Source of the DNA: Bufo bufo
Taxonomy: Eukaryota > Chordata > Amphibia > Anura > Bufonidae
Reading direction: 5' to 3'
Length of the DNA: 64,000 nucleotides
Assembly (NCBI RefSeq): GCF_905171765.1
Contig: NC_053389.1
Coordinates: 747,659,146-747,723,145 of the forward strand
The stretch's first letter is position 1; each line of letters opens with the position of its first letter. Position numbers and translations under genes: made by a program. Below, piece by piece: positions 1 through 12,323 of the stretch. A model generated the notes under the pieces. That model ran no database searches. It saw nothing but the letters and a program-made list of their open reading frames with translations, and was not told where the DNA came from.

Positions 1-3000
1 CTTTGTATATATAAAAAAAAAAATCCCGGCAATGATTTATTCATCCACATCGATTGATGTGAATGGAGAAATCTGGTTTGCCAGGGCATACGAGCTGAAG
101 TGGGTATGGATGTTGGGCGGAGCTCCTATGTCCTGGCAGACGCCTTTCCCCTCCTTTTTCTTTTTTTGGCAGAGATTTTTTCATCCACATTGATCGATGC
201 GAATGAAGAAATCTGTGCCGTTCATTTTTTTCTTTCAGCCCAGAGGCTGAACGGAAAAAAAAAATCTCATTACCCGTATGCTCAATATAAGGAGAATAGC
301 AGAAACTCCTAATGCTGGGCATACATGTAATGATTGCGGAGACCCTCAAATGCCAGGGCAGTACAAACACCCCACAAATAACACCATTTTGGAAAGAAGA
401 CACCCCAAGGTATTCGCTGAGGGGCATATTGAGTCCATGAAAGATTGAAATTTTTGTCCCAAGTTAGCGGAAAGGGAGACTTTGTGAGAACAAAATCAAT
501 TTCCGCTAACTTGTGCCAAAATTTTTTTTTTCAATGAACTCGCCATGCCCCTCATTGAATACCTTGGGGTGTCTTCTTTCCAAAATGGGGTCACATGTGG
601 GGTATTTATACTGCCCTGGCATTTTAGGGGCCCCAAAGCGTGAGAAGAAGTCTGGTATCCAAATGTCTAAAAATGCCCTCCTAAAAGGAATTTGGGCCCC
701 TTTGCCCACCTAGGCTGCAAAAAAGTGTCACACATCTGGTATCTCTGTATTCAGGAGAAGTTGAGGAATGTGTTTTGGGGTGTCTTTTTACATATACCCC
801 TGCTGGGTGAGATAAATATCTTGGTCAAATGCCAACTTTGTATAAAAAAATGGGAAAAGTTGTCTTTTGCCAAGATATTTCTCTCACCCAGCATGGGTAT
901 ATGTAAAATGACACCACAAAACACATTCCCCACCTTCTCCTGAGTACGGAGATACCAGATGTGTGACACTTTTTTGCAGCCTAGGTGGGCAAAGGGGCCC
1001 ACATTCCAAAGAGCACCTTTCGGATTTCACAGGTCATTTACCTACTTACCACACATTAGGGCCCCTGGAAAATGCCAGGGCAGTATAACTACCCCACAAG
1101 TGACCCCATTTTAGAAAGAAGACACCCCAAGGTATTCCGTGAGGGGCATGGCAAGTTCCTGGAATTTTTTTATTTTTTGTCACAAGTTAGTGGAAAATGA
1201 TGATTTTTTTATTTTTTTTTTTTTCCATACAAAGTCTCATATTCCACTAACTTGTGACAAAAAATAAAAACTTCCATGAACTCACTATGCCCATCAGCGA
1301 ATACCTTGGGGTCTCTTCTTTCCAAAATGGGGTCACTTGTGGGGTAGTTATACTGCCCTGGCATTCTAGGGGCCCAAATGTGTGGTAAGGAGTTTGAAAT
1401 CAAATTCTGTAAAAAATGACCTGTGAAATCCGAAAGGTGCTCTTTGGAATATGGGCCCCTTTGCCCACCTAGGCTGCAAAAAAGTGTCACACATCTGGTA
1501 TCTCCGTACTCAGGAGAAGGTGGGGAATGTGATTTGGGGTGTCATTTTACATATACCCATGCTGGGTGAGAGAAATATCTTGGCAAAAGACAACTTTTCC
1601 CATTTTTTTATACAAAGTTGGCATTTGACCAAGATATTTATCTCACCCAGCATGGGTATATGTAAAAAGACACCCAAAAACACATTCCTCAACTTCTCCT
1701 GAGTACGGAGATACCAGATGTGTGACACTTTTTTGCAGCCTAGGTGGGCAAAGGGGCCCACATTCCAAAGAGCACCTTTCGGATTTCACAGGTCATTTTT
1801 TACTGAATTTGATTTCAAACTCCTTACCACACATTTGGGCCCCTAGAATGCCAGGGCAGTATAACTACCCCACAAGTGACCCCATTTTGGAAAGAAGAGA
1901 CCCCAAGGTATTCGTTGATGGGCATAGTGAGTTCATGGAAGTTTTTATTTTTTGTCACAAGTTAGTGGAATATGAGACTTTGTATGAAAAAAAAAAAAAA
2001 AAAAAATCATCATTTTCCACTAACTTGTGACAAAAAATAAAAAATTCTAGGAACTCGCCATGCCCCTCACAGAATACCTTGGGGTGTCTTCTTTCCAAAA
2101 TGGGGTCACTTGTGGGGTAGTTATACTGCCCTGGCATTCTAGGGGCCCAAATGTGTGGTAAGGAGTTTGAAATCAAATTCTGTAAAAAATGACCTGTGAA
2201 ATCCGAAAGGTGCTCTTTGGAATATGGGCCCCTTTGCCCACCTAGGCTGCAAAAAAGTGTCACACATCTGGTATCTCTGTATTCAGGAGAAGTTGAGGAA
2301 TGTGTTTTGGGGTGTCTTTTTACATATACCCATGCTGGGTGAGATAAATATCTTGGTCAAATGCCAACTTTGTATAAAAAAATGGGAAAAGTTGTCTTTT
2401 GCCAAGATATTTCTCTCACCCAGCATGGGTATATATAAAATGACACCCCAAAACACATTCCCCACCTTCTCCTGAGTACGGAGATACCAGATGTGTGACA
2501 CTTTTTTGCAGCCTAGGTGGGCAAAGGGGCCCATATTCCAAAGAGCACCTTTCGGATTTCACACGTCATTTTTTACAGAATTTGATTTCAAACTCCTTAC
2601 CACACATTTGGGCCCCTAGAATGCCAGGGCAGTAAAACTACCCCACAAGTGACCCCATTTTGGAAAGAAGAGACCCCAAGGTATTCGCTGATGGGCATAG
2701 TGAGTTCATAGAACTTTTTATTTTTTGTCACAAGTTAGTGGAATATGAGACTTTGTAAGAAAGAAAAAAAAAAGAAAAAATCATCATTTTCCGCTAACTT
2801 GTGACAAAAAATAAAAAGTTCTATGAACTCACTATGCCCATCAGCGAATACCTTAGGGTGTGTACTTTCCGAAATGGGGTCATTTGTGGGGTGTTTGTAC
2901 TGTCTGGGCATTGTAGAACCTCAGGAAACATGACAGGTGCTCAGAAAGTCAGAGCTGCTTCAAAAAGCGGAAATTCACATTTTTGTACCATAGTTTGTAA

Positions 3001-3378
3001 ACGCTATAACTTTTACCCAAACCATTTTTTTTTTACCCAAACATTTTTTTTTTTATCAAAGACATGTAGAACAATAAATTTAGAGCAAAATTTATATATG
3101 GATCTCGTTTTTTTTGCAAAATTTTACAACTGAAAGTGAAAAATGTCATTTTTTTGCAAAAAAATCGTTAAATTTCGATTAATAACAAAAAAAGTAAAAA
3201 TGTCAGCAGCAAAGAAATACCACCAAATGAAAGCTCTATTAGTGAGAAGAAAAGGAGGTAAAATTCATTTGGGTGGTAAGTTGCATGACCGAGCAATAAA
3301 CGGTGAAAGTAGTGTAGGTCAGAAGTGTAAAAAGTGGCCTGGTCTTTCAGGGTGTTTAAGCACTGGGGGCTGAGGTGG
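1..3378. mobile_element. TTAA-bounded nonautonomous DNA transposon, right part
   Basis: The right end reads ...ggggctgaggtgg followed by TTAA at 3379-3382. TTAA targets are used by piggyBac- and Kolobok-type elements, and which one applies here is not decidable. The last ~500 bp are AT-rich and noncoding, with poly-T runs at 3020-3055. No transposase is visible, so it depended on enzymes made elsewhere. The left end lies outside the window. Most of the interior is the alternating inverted array described separately. Open frames here come in mirror-image pairs on the two strands and are not genes. Confidence 0.7.
510..2825. repeat. Alternating direct/inverted ~380-bp half-units (palindromic tandem array)
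   Basis: A block starting gggcccctttgcccacc lies on the plus strand at about 691, 1455 and 2226. Its reverse complement lies at about 949-1002, 1708-1761 and 2481-2534. Symmetry centres fall near 847, 1225, 1606, 1992, 2378 and 2780. The composite period is 759-773 bp. Flanking blocks with gccagggcagtataacta and their complements alternate in the same way. Each half-unit can pair with its neighbour on either side, so a single strand could fold into several alternative long hairpins. Confidence 0.85.
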
Positions 3379-3382
3379 TTAA

Positions 3383-3634
3383 AGCCGGATCCGGTGCCGT
3401 GTGTTCCGTCAAAACGGATCCGTCTTTTACATGTTAAACCCGAAAAATGTGAAAAAAAAGTTAAAGTCCATAAATGGCGGATCCGTTTTTTCCAATGCAT
3501 TTTTTCATTGTGATCAAAATCCTGATCAGGATTCAAATGTAATCAATTTTCACACGTTTTTCCGGATCCGTCGGGCAGTTCCGTTGACGGAATTGAACGC
3601 CGGATTCAAACAACGCTAGTGTGAAAGTAGCCTT
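3383..3634. mobile_element. Foldback MITE fragment (right end)
   Basis: It contains short inverted ggatccg blocks and ends with gctagtgtgaaagtagcctta. The same terminus ends the complete foldback elements at 21810-22210 and 50387-50937. The matching left terminus is missing: the sequence starts directly at the TTAA of the preceding element, which probably inserted into or replaced it. It is noncoding. Confidence 0.6.
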
Positions 3635-3643
3635 ACAAAGAGC

Positions 3644-4173
3644 ACAGCAGAGTTACAAGAGTGTATTGAGGTAGCCAAGAAATGTTCCCCTCTGGCAGAT
3701 TTTACTAAAAAGGAGACACTTCTACAACAATCGGTTGAGAGATTTACAGGATATCTGAAGGAAAGGAAGCATAATCAGTTCGTTAGAGATAGCAAGGACT
3801 TCAGAGAGGGTAAATTCCTTGAATTTGCAGGTAATAAACAAACAAAGAACCCCACAGAAAGTGAGACTGATTTATCATCCTCAGATTATGAAACAGACCC
3901 AGATATGGGTACAGGGACGAGTTCCAAAAATCGGAGAAGAGGGAAAGGCAGAGAAGGAGGTGGTAGTAGGGGCCGTGGTCGCGGACGTGGCAGTAGTGAG
4001 AGAGGATATCGGGGAGATTTTTTAGGGACCATCTCGCAGACAATAGGAACCCCCCAACAGACACTAGAATATCCACTCAGAAACAGGAGAGGAAACTAGT
4101 GAAAACTGTATCGAGTAACGTATCACAGATTGTCAATCTCTCCAAGCGAGTCCTTAGCAGGCCCGGGATGTGA
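3644..4173 (+). pseudogene. PLE N-terminal ORF fragment, frameshifted
   Basis: An open frame runs from at least 3644 to a TAG at 4097-4099. It encodes a basic/acidic segment, a stretch ending FVRDSKDF, a Ser/Asp-rich linker, an Arg/Gly-rich tract (GRGRGRGSSERGYRG) and then YPLRNRR. After a +1 shift near 4090 the frame continues into QIVNLSKRVLS up to 4173. That motif corresponds to VINLSTISLTL at the start of the conserved part of the PLE protein at 46336-48812. In PLEs this N-terminal region precedes the reverse transcriptase. Here the enzyme part is gone. No start codon can be assigned because the left side is cut. Confidence 0.55.
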
Positions 4174-4620
4174 CGATTCAGCATAACACGGTGTCTTTTC
4201 ATCTTTGGTGTGTAGACGACCCTTTGTGCATATATACAGTATGTGGTATATATTTGAAAAGGCTTCATATTTCCCCTAAAATTCATGCGAACCCTTTAAA
4301 GCGGAGATCACAATAACCATGGTATCCCCGATGCGGCAAGCACAAGATGATTGACAGGAGTAGGCGCAGCGATCTCTATGGTCGCGCCTGATTGGCTCCT
4401 GGTCTGGAGGCTTGGAAATCTGGTGGGAGGAGTGTTCTCCATTTAAACAGTGCGGACATCGCCCTTGCTACGGCCCTCATAGTGCCGGAGGCTTGAATGT
4501 GCTGCACGCACGCCATCAGAGGCGTGCAGCGTGATATAACTGAATATACTAGTCAGCCGTCTTATCAACTGTATAGATAGGCTGGTTTCACTGCTGCACA
4601 CTTATTGTAGTAGTGATATA

Positions 4621-6119
4621 CAGTCCTGATCAAAAGTTTAAGACCACTTGAAAAATGGCAAAAAATCATATTTTACATTGTTGGATCTTAACAAGGTTCC
4701 AAGTAGAGCTTCAACATGCAACAAGAAGATATGAGAGTGAGACAAATCATTTTTTGAGCATTCAATTAATTGAAAATAATGATTAAACTGAAACAGGCTG
4801 TTTTTCAGCTAATCCAAATTTTAGGACCACATGCCTTTAAAAGGCCAAATCTGTGCAAAGATGTGGATTGATTGTCATTTTCTGTCAGGTAGTCACACGT
4901 TCTGAAGCAAAGGCAAAAAAACTCTCCCTTTTTGAACGTGGTCGGGTTGTTGAACTGCATAAGCAGGGTCTCTCACAGCGCGCCATCGCTGCTGAGGTGG
5001 GACGTAGTAAGACAGTCATTTGGAATTTCTTAAACGATCCTGAGGGTTATGGAACAAAAAAGTCAAGTGGAAGACCCCAAAAAATGTCATCAGCACTGAG
5101 CAGGGGGATCAAATTGGCTGTCCGTCAAGACACTGGACGATCCTCAACCCAAATTAAGGCCCTTACTGGTGCTGACTGCAGCCCCATAACCATCAGACGG
5201 CATCTGAGACTGAAGGCCTTCAAAAACAAAAAACGTCTTCAAAGACCTCGTCTCCTTGAACGCCACAGAACTGCTGATTTGGACTTTGCAAGAGAGCACC
5301 AAACATGGGATATTCAAAGGTGGAAAAAAAGTTTTATTCTCTGATGAGAATTTTTTTTTTACCTTGATGGTCCCGATGCTTTCCAATGTTACTGGCATGA
5401 CAAGCAGATCCCACCTGAGATGTTTTCTGCGCTTTTTCCTTCAGTGGAACAATGGAGCTTCAGGAAGTGTAGGGGCGTCAAACGGCCGCTGACTATGTCC
5501 AGATGTTGCAGAGACCATTCTTCATAACTGAGGGCCCTCGTCTGTGTGGTAACGACTGGGTTTTTCAACAGGATAACGCTACAGTACACAATGCTCGCAG
5601 GACAAGGGACTTCTTCCAGGAAAATAGCATCACTCTTTTGGTCCATCCTGCGTGTTTCCCTGATCTAAATCCAATTGAGAACCTTTGGGGATGGATGGCA
5701 AGGGAAGTTTACAAAAATGGACAACAGTTCCAGACAGTAGATGGCCTTCGTGCGGCCGTCTTCACCACTTGGAGAAATGTTCCCATTCACCTCATGGAAA
5801 TGTTTGCATCAAGCATGCCGAAACGAATTTTGGAAGTGATAAACAATAACGGCGGAGCTACTAATTACTGAGTTCATGTTTGGAAGTTTGGATTTCTGAT
5901 TTGGGGGGGTTAGGAGTTTTTTGGAGGTGTGGTCCTAAACTTTTGGTTTCAGTTTATTCGTTGTTTTCATTAAATTGAATGCTCAAAAACTGTTTTGTCT
6001 CACTCCCATTTCTTCTTGTTGCATGTTGAAGCTCTACTTGGAACCTTGTTAAGATCGAGCCATGCTAAATATGATTTTTTGCCATTTTTCAAGTGGTCCT
6101 AAACTTTTGATCAGGACTG
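4621..6119 (+). mobile_element. Complete Tc1-like transposon with TA target duplication
   Basis: The 1499-bp element is flanked by TA at 4619-4620 and 6120-6121. The left end cagtcctgatcaaaagttt is repeated inverted at the right end (aacttttgatcaggactg). The inverted arms extend well inward: the segments around 4650-4760 and 5990-6090 are near-complementary. It carries one transposase gene on the plus strand, broken by frameshifts. It interrupts a PLE remnant whose sequence resumes at 6122. Confidence 0.95.
4853..5871 (+). pseudogene. Tc1-family transposase, frameshifted
   Basis: Tc1 transposases bind the terminal inverted repeats and cut and paste the element into TA sites. The N-terminal part (4853-5344) has the paired-like helix-turn-helix region, including LSQRAIAAEVGRSKTVI, and a GRPQK AT-hook-like motif. 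The catalytic part lies in other frames. VLFSDE (first Asp) falls at about 5330-5345. QQDNATVH (second Asp) and DLNPIENLW (Glu) lie in the 5503-5871 frame. The spacing between the second Asp and the Glu is 34 residues, the DD34E signature. The frame changes near 5320, again in the T-run near 5351-5360, and again between 5400 and 5500, where coding sequence also appears lost. It cannot encode an intact enzyme. Confidence 0.93.
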
Positions 6120-6629
6120 TATATTAGACAGCTCTATGCACAGTATAGATAGGCTGGCGCTATTGCTACACACTCACCACCAGAGTGTTGTAGCGCAATA
6201 TCTGAACTAGACCATCAGTATGTTTTGCTCCTGAAGAAATACTGACAAAATATCGGCAGGGAAACGAGTCGAGCAAATGCAGTGCATTGAGTCAATACAG
6301 TGCACCTACACATGTTCAGTGTTCATTGACTAATGATATATGTAGAGCCGCCATATTATTTGAGGGGTGTCCACTCAAAACAAGTACTTTGTTACCTCAT
6401 TATCCTATGGGCTCTATAGCTCCCACAATCTAATAGGGAGACGCTATTTCTGGTGGTGTGAATACAGGAGGTAGTATTTATATATACAGTACAGACCAAA
6501 AGTTTGGACACACCTTCTCATTCAAAGAGTTTTCTTTATTTTCATGACTATGAAGGCATCAAAACTATGAATTAACATATGTAGAATTATATACATAACA
6601 AACAAGTGTGAAACAACTGAAAATATATT

Positions 6630-6902
6630 TCATATTCTAGGTTCTTCAAAGTAGCCACCTTTTGCTTTGATTACTGCTTTGCACACTCTTGGCATTCTCT
6701 TGATGAGCTTCAAGAGGTAGTCCCCTGAAATGGTCTTCCAACAGTCTCGAAGGGGTTCCCAGAGATGCTTAGCACTTGTTGGCCCTTTTGCCTTCACTCT
6801 GCGGTCCAGCTCACCCCAAACCATCTTGATTGGGTTCAGATCCGGTGACTGTGGAGGCCAGGTCATCTGGCGCAGCACCCCATCACTCTCCTTCATTGTC
6901 AA
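6630..6902 (-). pseudogene. Tc1 transposase C-terminal fragment (left arm)
   Basis: The minus-strand frame encodes WPPQSPDLNPIKMVW and continues to KRMPRVCKAVIKAKGGYFEE before the stop. This is the end of a Tc1-type transposase around the third catalytic residue. The expected Glu in DLNPIE is Lys here (codon AAG), so the catalytic site is destroyed even in the retained part. Everything N-terminal to it is missing. It belongs to a different Tc1 family from the element at 4621-6119. Confidence 0.88.
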
Positions 6903-7099
6903 ATAGCCCTTACTTTTAAAGTTTTCCCAATTTTTCAGCTGACTGACTGACCTTTATTTCTTAAAGTAATGATGGCCACTCGTTTTTCTTTACTTAGCTG
7001 CTTTTTTCTTGCCATAATACAAATTCTAACAGTCTATTTAGTAGGACTATCAGATGTGTATCCACCTGACTTCTCCTTAACGCAACTGATGGTCCCAAC

Positions 7100-7245
7100 T
7101 AGAGTTGAGCGAACACCTGGATGTTCGGGTTCGAGAAGTTCGGCCGAACTTCCCGGAAATGTTCGGGTTCGGGATCCGAACCCGACCCGAACGTCGTCCC
7201 GAACCCGAACCCCATTGAAGTCAATGGGGACCCGAACTTTTGGGC
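7100..7245. repeat. hAT copy A left terminus with subterminal TTCGGG repeats
   Basis: Beyond the terminal inverted repeat, the first ~145 bp carry many copies of gttcgggttcg and cccgaacccgaac in both orientations, plus the small palindrome ccccattgaagtcaatgggg. The right end (14060-14177) carries the same motif. In other hAT elements, short subterminal repeats bind the transposase. That role here is inferred. Confidence 0.75.
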
Positions 7246-7394
7246 ACTAAAAAGGCTGTAAAACAGCCCAGGAAAGAGCTAGAGGGCTGCAAAAGACAGC
7301 AACATGTAGGTAAATCCCCTGCAAACAAATGTGGATAGGGAAATGAATTAAAATTAAAATTAAAAAAATAAAAATGAACCAATATCAATTGGAC

Positions 7395-8765
7395 AGAGGT
7401 CCCATAGCAGAGAATCTGGCTTCACGTCAGCAGAGAATCAGTCTCTTCATGCAATAGCAAAGATTCTGGCTTCATGTCAGCAGAGAATCAGTCTCTTCAT
7501 GCCATAGCAGAGAATCTGGCTTCATGTCAGCGCAGAATCAGTCTTCATGTCATAGCAGAGAATCAGGCTTCACGTCACCCACCACTGGAACAGGCCACTG
7601 TCACACATTTAGGCCCCGGCACCCAGACAGAGGAGAGCGGTCCCGTAACAGAGAATCTGGCCTTATGTCAGCGCAGAATCTGTCTTCATGTCATAGCAGA
7701 GAATCAAGCTTCACGTCACCCACCACTGGAACAGGCCACTGTCACACATTTAGGCCCCGGCACCCAGACAGAGGAGAGAGGTCCTGTAACAGAGAATCTG
7801 GCCTTATGTCAGCACAGAATCTGTCTTCATGTCATAGCAGAGAATCAGGCATCACATCACCCACCACTGAAACAGGCCACTGTCACACATTTAGGGGCCA
7901 GGCACCCAGGCAGAGGAGAGAGGTCCCGTAACAGAGAATCTGGCCTTATGTCAGCGCAGAATTTGTCTTCATGTCATAGCAGAGAATCAGGCTTCACGTC
8001 AGCCACCACTGGAACAGGCCACTGTCACACATTTAGGCCCAGGCACCCAGGCAGAGGAGAGAGGTCCCGTAACAGAGAATCTGGCCTTATGTCAGCACAG
8101 AATCTGTCTTAATGTCATAGCAGAGAATCAGGCTTCACGTCACCCACCACTGGAACAGGCCACTGTCACACATTTAGGCCCAGGCACCCAGGCAGAGGAG
8201 AGAGGTCCCGTAACAGAGAATCTGGCCTTATGTCAGCGCAGAATCTGTCTTCATGTCATAGCAGAGAATCAGGCATCACGTCACCCACCACTGGAACAGG
8301 CCACTGTCACACAATTAGGCCCAGGCACCCAGGCAGAGGAGAGAGGTCCCGTAACAGAGAATCTGGCCTTATGTCAGCGCAGAATCAGTCTTCATGTCAT
8401 AGCAGAGAATCAAGATTCGCGTCACCCACCACTGGAACAGGCCACTGTCACACATTTAGGCCCCGGCACCCAGACAGAGGAGAGAGGTCCTGTAACAGAG
8501 AATCTGGCCTTATGTCAGCACAGAATCTGTCTTCATGTCATAGCAGAGAAACAGGCATCACGTCACCCACCACTGGAACAGGCCACTGTCACACATTTAG
8601 GCCCAGGCACCCAGGCAGAGGAGAGAGGTCCCGTAACAGAGAATCTGGCCTTATGTCAGCACAGAATCTGTCTTAATGTCATAGCAGAGAATCAGGCTTC
8701 ATGTCACCCACCACTGGAACAGGCCACTGTCACACATTTAGGCCCCGGCACCCAGACAGAGGAGA
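7395..8765. repeat. 141-bp minisatellite in hAT copy A (about 9 copies)
   Basis: The unit starts near ggtcccgtaacagagaatc at 7639, 7780, 7922 and 8063, and continues to about 8765. Irregular ~63-bp precursor repeats (cagagaatctggcttca) occupy 7395-7540. It lies between the transposase stop and the left transposon end, so it is probably 3' untranslated sequence. Because 141 is divisible by three, plus-strand frames stay open across it and read as a repeating 47-residue peptide. This is a by-product, not evidence for a gene. Confidence 0.92.
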
Positions 8766-8883
8766 AGTTCATTCAACTTTGGGTTGCCCCACAATATAAT
8801 GGTAAAATGAAATTAAAAATAGTATTGAATGAGGAAGTGCCCTGGAGTAGAATAATATATTGTTAAGGGGAGGTAGTTAATAT

Positions 8884-11800
8884 CTAATCTGCACAAGGGA
8901 TGGACAGGTCCTGTGGGATCCATGCCTGGTTCATTTTTATGAACGTCAGCTTGTCCACATTGGCTGTAGACAGGCGGCTGCATTTGTCTGTAATGACGCC
9001 CCCTGCCGTGCTGAATACACGTTCAGACAAAACTCTGGCCGCCGGGCAGGCCAGCACCTCCAAGGCATAAAAGGCTAGCTCTGGCCACGTGGACAATTTG
9101 GAGACCCAGAAGTTGAATAGGGCCGAACCATCAGTCAGTACGTGGAGGGGTGTGCACCATGTTAGTGAAATGTTGCCTCCTGCTAACACGTTCCGTATCA
9201 GGAGGTGGTGCAGTTAGCTGTGGCGTGGTGACAAAACTTTTCCACATCTCTGCCATGCTAACCCTGCCCTCAGAGGAGCTGGCCGTGACACAGCTGCGTT
9301 GGCGACCTCTTGCTCCTCCTCTGCCTTCGCCTTGGGCTTCCACTGGTTCCCCTGTGACATTTGGGAATGCTCTCAGTAGCGCGTCTACCAACGTGCGCTT
9401 GTACTCGCGCATCTTCCTATCACGCTCCAGTGTAGGAAGTAAGGTGGGCACATTGTCTTTGTACCGAGGATCCAGCAGGGTGGCAACCCAGTAGTCTGCA
9501 CACGTTAAAATGTGGGCAACTCTGCTGTCGTTGCGCAGGCACTGCAGCATGTAGTCGCTCATGTGTGCCAGGCTGCCCAGAGGTAAGGACAAGCTGTCCT
9601 CTGTGGGAGGCGTATCGTCATCGTCCTGTGTTTCCCCCCAGCCACGCACCAGTGATGGGCCAGAGCTGCTTTGGGTGCCACCCCGCTGTGAACATGCTTC
9701 ATCCTCATCCTCCTCCACCTCCTCCTCATCCTCGTCCTCCTCGTCCTCCAGTAGTGGGCCCTGTCTGGCCACATTTGTACCTGGCCTCTGGTGTTGCAAA
9801 AAACCTCCCTCTAAGTCACTTTGAAGAGACTGGCCTGAAAGTGCTAAAAATGACCCCTCTTCCTCCTCTTCCTCCTGGGCCACCTCCTCTTCCATCATCG
9901 CCCTAAGTGTTTTCTCAAGAAGACATAGAAGTGGTATTGTAACGCTGATAACGGCGTCATCGCCACTGGCCATGTTGGTGGAGTACTCGAAACAGCGCAA
10001 CAGGGCACACAGGTCTCGCATGGAGGCCCAGTCATTGGTGGTGAAGTGGGTCTGATCCGCAGTGTGACTGACCCGTGCGTGCTGCAGCTGAAACTCCACT
10101 ATGGCCTGCTGCTGCTCGCACAGTCTGTCCAGCATATGCAAGGTGGAGTTCTACCTGGTGGGCACGTCGCATATGAGGCGGTGAGCGGGAAGGCCGAAGT
10201 TACGCTGTAGCGCAGACAGGCGAGCAGCGGCAGGGTGTGAACGCCGGAAGTGCGAACAGACGGCCCGCACTTTATGCAGCAGCTCTGACATGTCGGGGTA
10301 GTTGCGAATGAACTTCTGCACCACCAAATTCAGCACATGCGCCAGGCAAGGGATGTGCGTCAAACCGGCTAGTCCCAGAGCTGCAACGAGATTTCGCCCA
10401 TTATCGCACACCACCAGGCCGGGCTTGAGGCTCACCGGCAGCAACCACTCGTCGGTCTGTTGTTCTATACCCCGCCACAACTCCTGTGCGGTGTGGGGCC
10501 TGTCCCCCAAACATATGAGTTTCAGAATGGCCTGCTGACGTTTACCCCGTGCTGTGCTGAAGTTGGTGGTGAAGGTGTGTGGCTGACTGGATGAGCAGGT
10601 GGAAGAAGAGGAGGAGGAAGCTGAGTAGGAGGAGGAGGAGACAGGAGGCAAAGAATGTTGCCCTGCGATCCTTGGCGGCGGAAGGACGTGCGCCAAATAG
10701 CTATCCGCCTGGGGCCCAGCCGCCACTACATTTACCCAGTGTGCAGTTAGGGAGATATAGCGTCCCTGGCCGTGCTTACTGGTCCACGTATCTGTGGTTA
10801 GGTGGACCTTGCCACAGATGGCGTTGTGCAGTGCACACTTGATTTTATCGGACACTTGTTTGTGCAGGGAAGGCACGGCTCTCTTAGAGAAGTAGTGGCG
10901 GCTGGGAACAACATACTGTGGGACAGCAAGTGACATGAGCTGTTTGAAGCTGTGTGTGTCCACCAGCCTAAATGACAGCATTTCATAGGCCAGTAGTTTA
11001 GAAATGCTGGCATTCAGGGCCAGGGATCGAGGGTGGCTAGGTGAGAATTTACGCTTTCTCTCAAATGTTTGTGAGATGGAGAGCTGAACGCTGCCGTGTG
11101 ACATGGTTGAGATGCTTGGTGACGCAGGTGGTGGTGTTGGTGGTACATCCCATGTTTGCTGGGCGGCAGGTGCCAACGTTCCTCCAGAGGCGGAGGAAGA
11201 GGCCGAGGCGGCGGCAGCAGCAGCAGAAGAGGCCGAGGCGGCAGCAGCAGAAGATGTAGCAGGGGGAGCCTGAGTGACTTCCTTGTTTTTAAGGTGTTTA
11301 CTCCACTGCAGTTCATGCTTTGCATGCAGGTGCCTGGTCATGCAGGTTGTGCTAAGGTTCATCACGTTAATGCCTCGCTTCAGGCTCTGATGGCACAGCG
11401 TGCAAACCACTCGGGTCTTGTCGTCAGCACATTGTTTGAAGAAGTGCCATGCCAGGGAACTCCTTGAAGCTGCCTTTGGGGTGCTCGGTCCCAGATGGCG
11501 GCGGTCAGTAGCAGGCGGAGTCTCTTGGCGGCGGGTGTTCTGATTTTTCCCACTGCTCCCTCTTTTGCTACGCTGTTGGCTCGGTCTCACCACTGCCTCT
11601 TCCTCCGAACTGTGAAAGTCAGTGGCACAACCTTCATTCCATGTGGGGTCTAGGACCTCATCGTCCCCTGCATCGTCTTCCACCCAGTCTTGATCCCTGA
11701 CCTCCTGTTCAGTCTGCACACTGCAGAAAGACGCAGCAGTTGGCACCTGTGTTTCATCATCATCAGAGACGTGCTGAGGTGGTATTCCCATGTCCTCATC

Positions 11801-12299
11801 ATCAGGAAAAATAAGTGGTTGTGCGTTAGTGCATTCTATCTCTTCCACCCCTGGGGAAGGGCTAGGTGGATGCCCTTGGGAAACCCTGGCAGCAGAGTCT
11901 TCAAACAGCATAAGAGACTGCTGCATAACTTGAGGCTCAGACAGTTTCCCTGATATGCAATGGGGGTGATGTGACAGACCGATGGGCTTGGTTTTCATGC
12001 GCCATCTGTGCGCTTTCTGCAGAAGACTGGGTGGGAGATAATGTGAACGTGCTGGATCCACTGTCGGCCACCCAATTGACTAATGCCTGTACCTGCTCAG
12101 GCCTTACCATCCTTAGAACGGCATTGGGCCCCACCAAATATCGCTGTAAATTCTGCAGGCTACTGGGACCTGAGGTAGTTGGTTCACTAGGACGTGTGGC
12201 TGTGGCAGAACGGCCACGTCCTCTCCCAGCACCAGAGGGTCCACTAACACCACCACGACCATGTCCACGTCCGCGTCCCTTATTAGATGTTTTCCTCAT
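8884..12299 (-). pseudogene. hAT (Ac-type, BED finger) transposase, copy A, three lesions
   Basis: hAT transposases excise and reinsert their element through hairpin intermediates. The ATG at 12297-12299 starts an Arg/Gly-rich N-terminus (MRKTSNKGRGRG), followed by an acidic region and a BED-type zinc finger (CTLC ... RHLHAKH, near 11290-11440). The RNase-H-like core has LTTDTWTSKHGQGRY and VCDNGRNLVAAL, then CLAHVLNLVV. An acidic insertion with poly-Glu follows, then YWVATLLDPRYKDN. The C-terminus has the dimerisation region (LSTWPELAFYALEVLACPA, SERVFSTAGG). Compared with copy B there is one extra base near 11957, a TGG-to-TAG nonsense change in the PTRWNST motif near 10153, and a 14-bp deletion near 9157 that shifts the last ~90 codons. 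Confidence 0.95.
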
Positions 12300-12323
12300 T
12301 GTTCCCGTTCACCACAATTTTGA

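Larger units (their letters stand above)
3635..6486 (+). mobile_element. Penelope-like element remnant, split by a Tc1 insertion
   Basis: It begins with an N-terminal PLE reading frame (3644-4173). It then passes abruptly into noncoding sequence (4180-4618 and 6122-6480) without any reverse-transcriptase or GIY-YIG coding part, so most of the body is deleted. Near 6230-6275, ctcctgaagaaatactga followed by gggaaacgagtcgag resembles the 'cctgacgaag...gaaacgcg' block in the minus-strand PLE at 44510-44545. This supports a PLE terminal region. A Tc1 element sits inside at 4621-6119. Confidence 0.55.

Noticed and set aside
692..2534. Paired 83-residue frames on both strands
   Set aside because: They mirror each other because the DNA is palindromic, and similar peptides recur with each half-unit. 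No known domain.
7474..8676. Long plus-strand open frames with a 47-residue repeat in the 141-bp arrays (also 57804-59487)
   Set aside because: The unit length is divisible by three and lacks stops in more than one frame. Frames die at single-base indels in copy B, and there is no upstream promoter or domain. They are not treated as proteins.
9561..9906. Ser- or Pro-rich plus-strand frames over the hAT transposases (also 11156-11467, 60466-60803)
   Set aside because: They are antisense shadows of the transposase poly-Glu and poly-Ala coding tracts.
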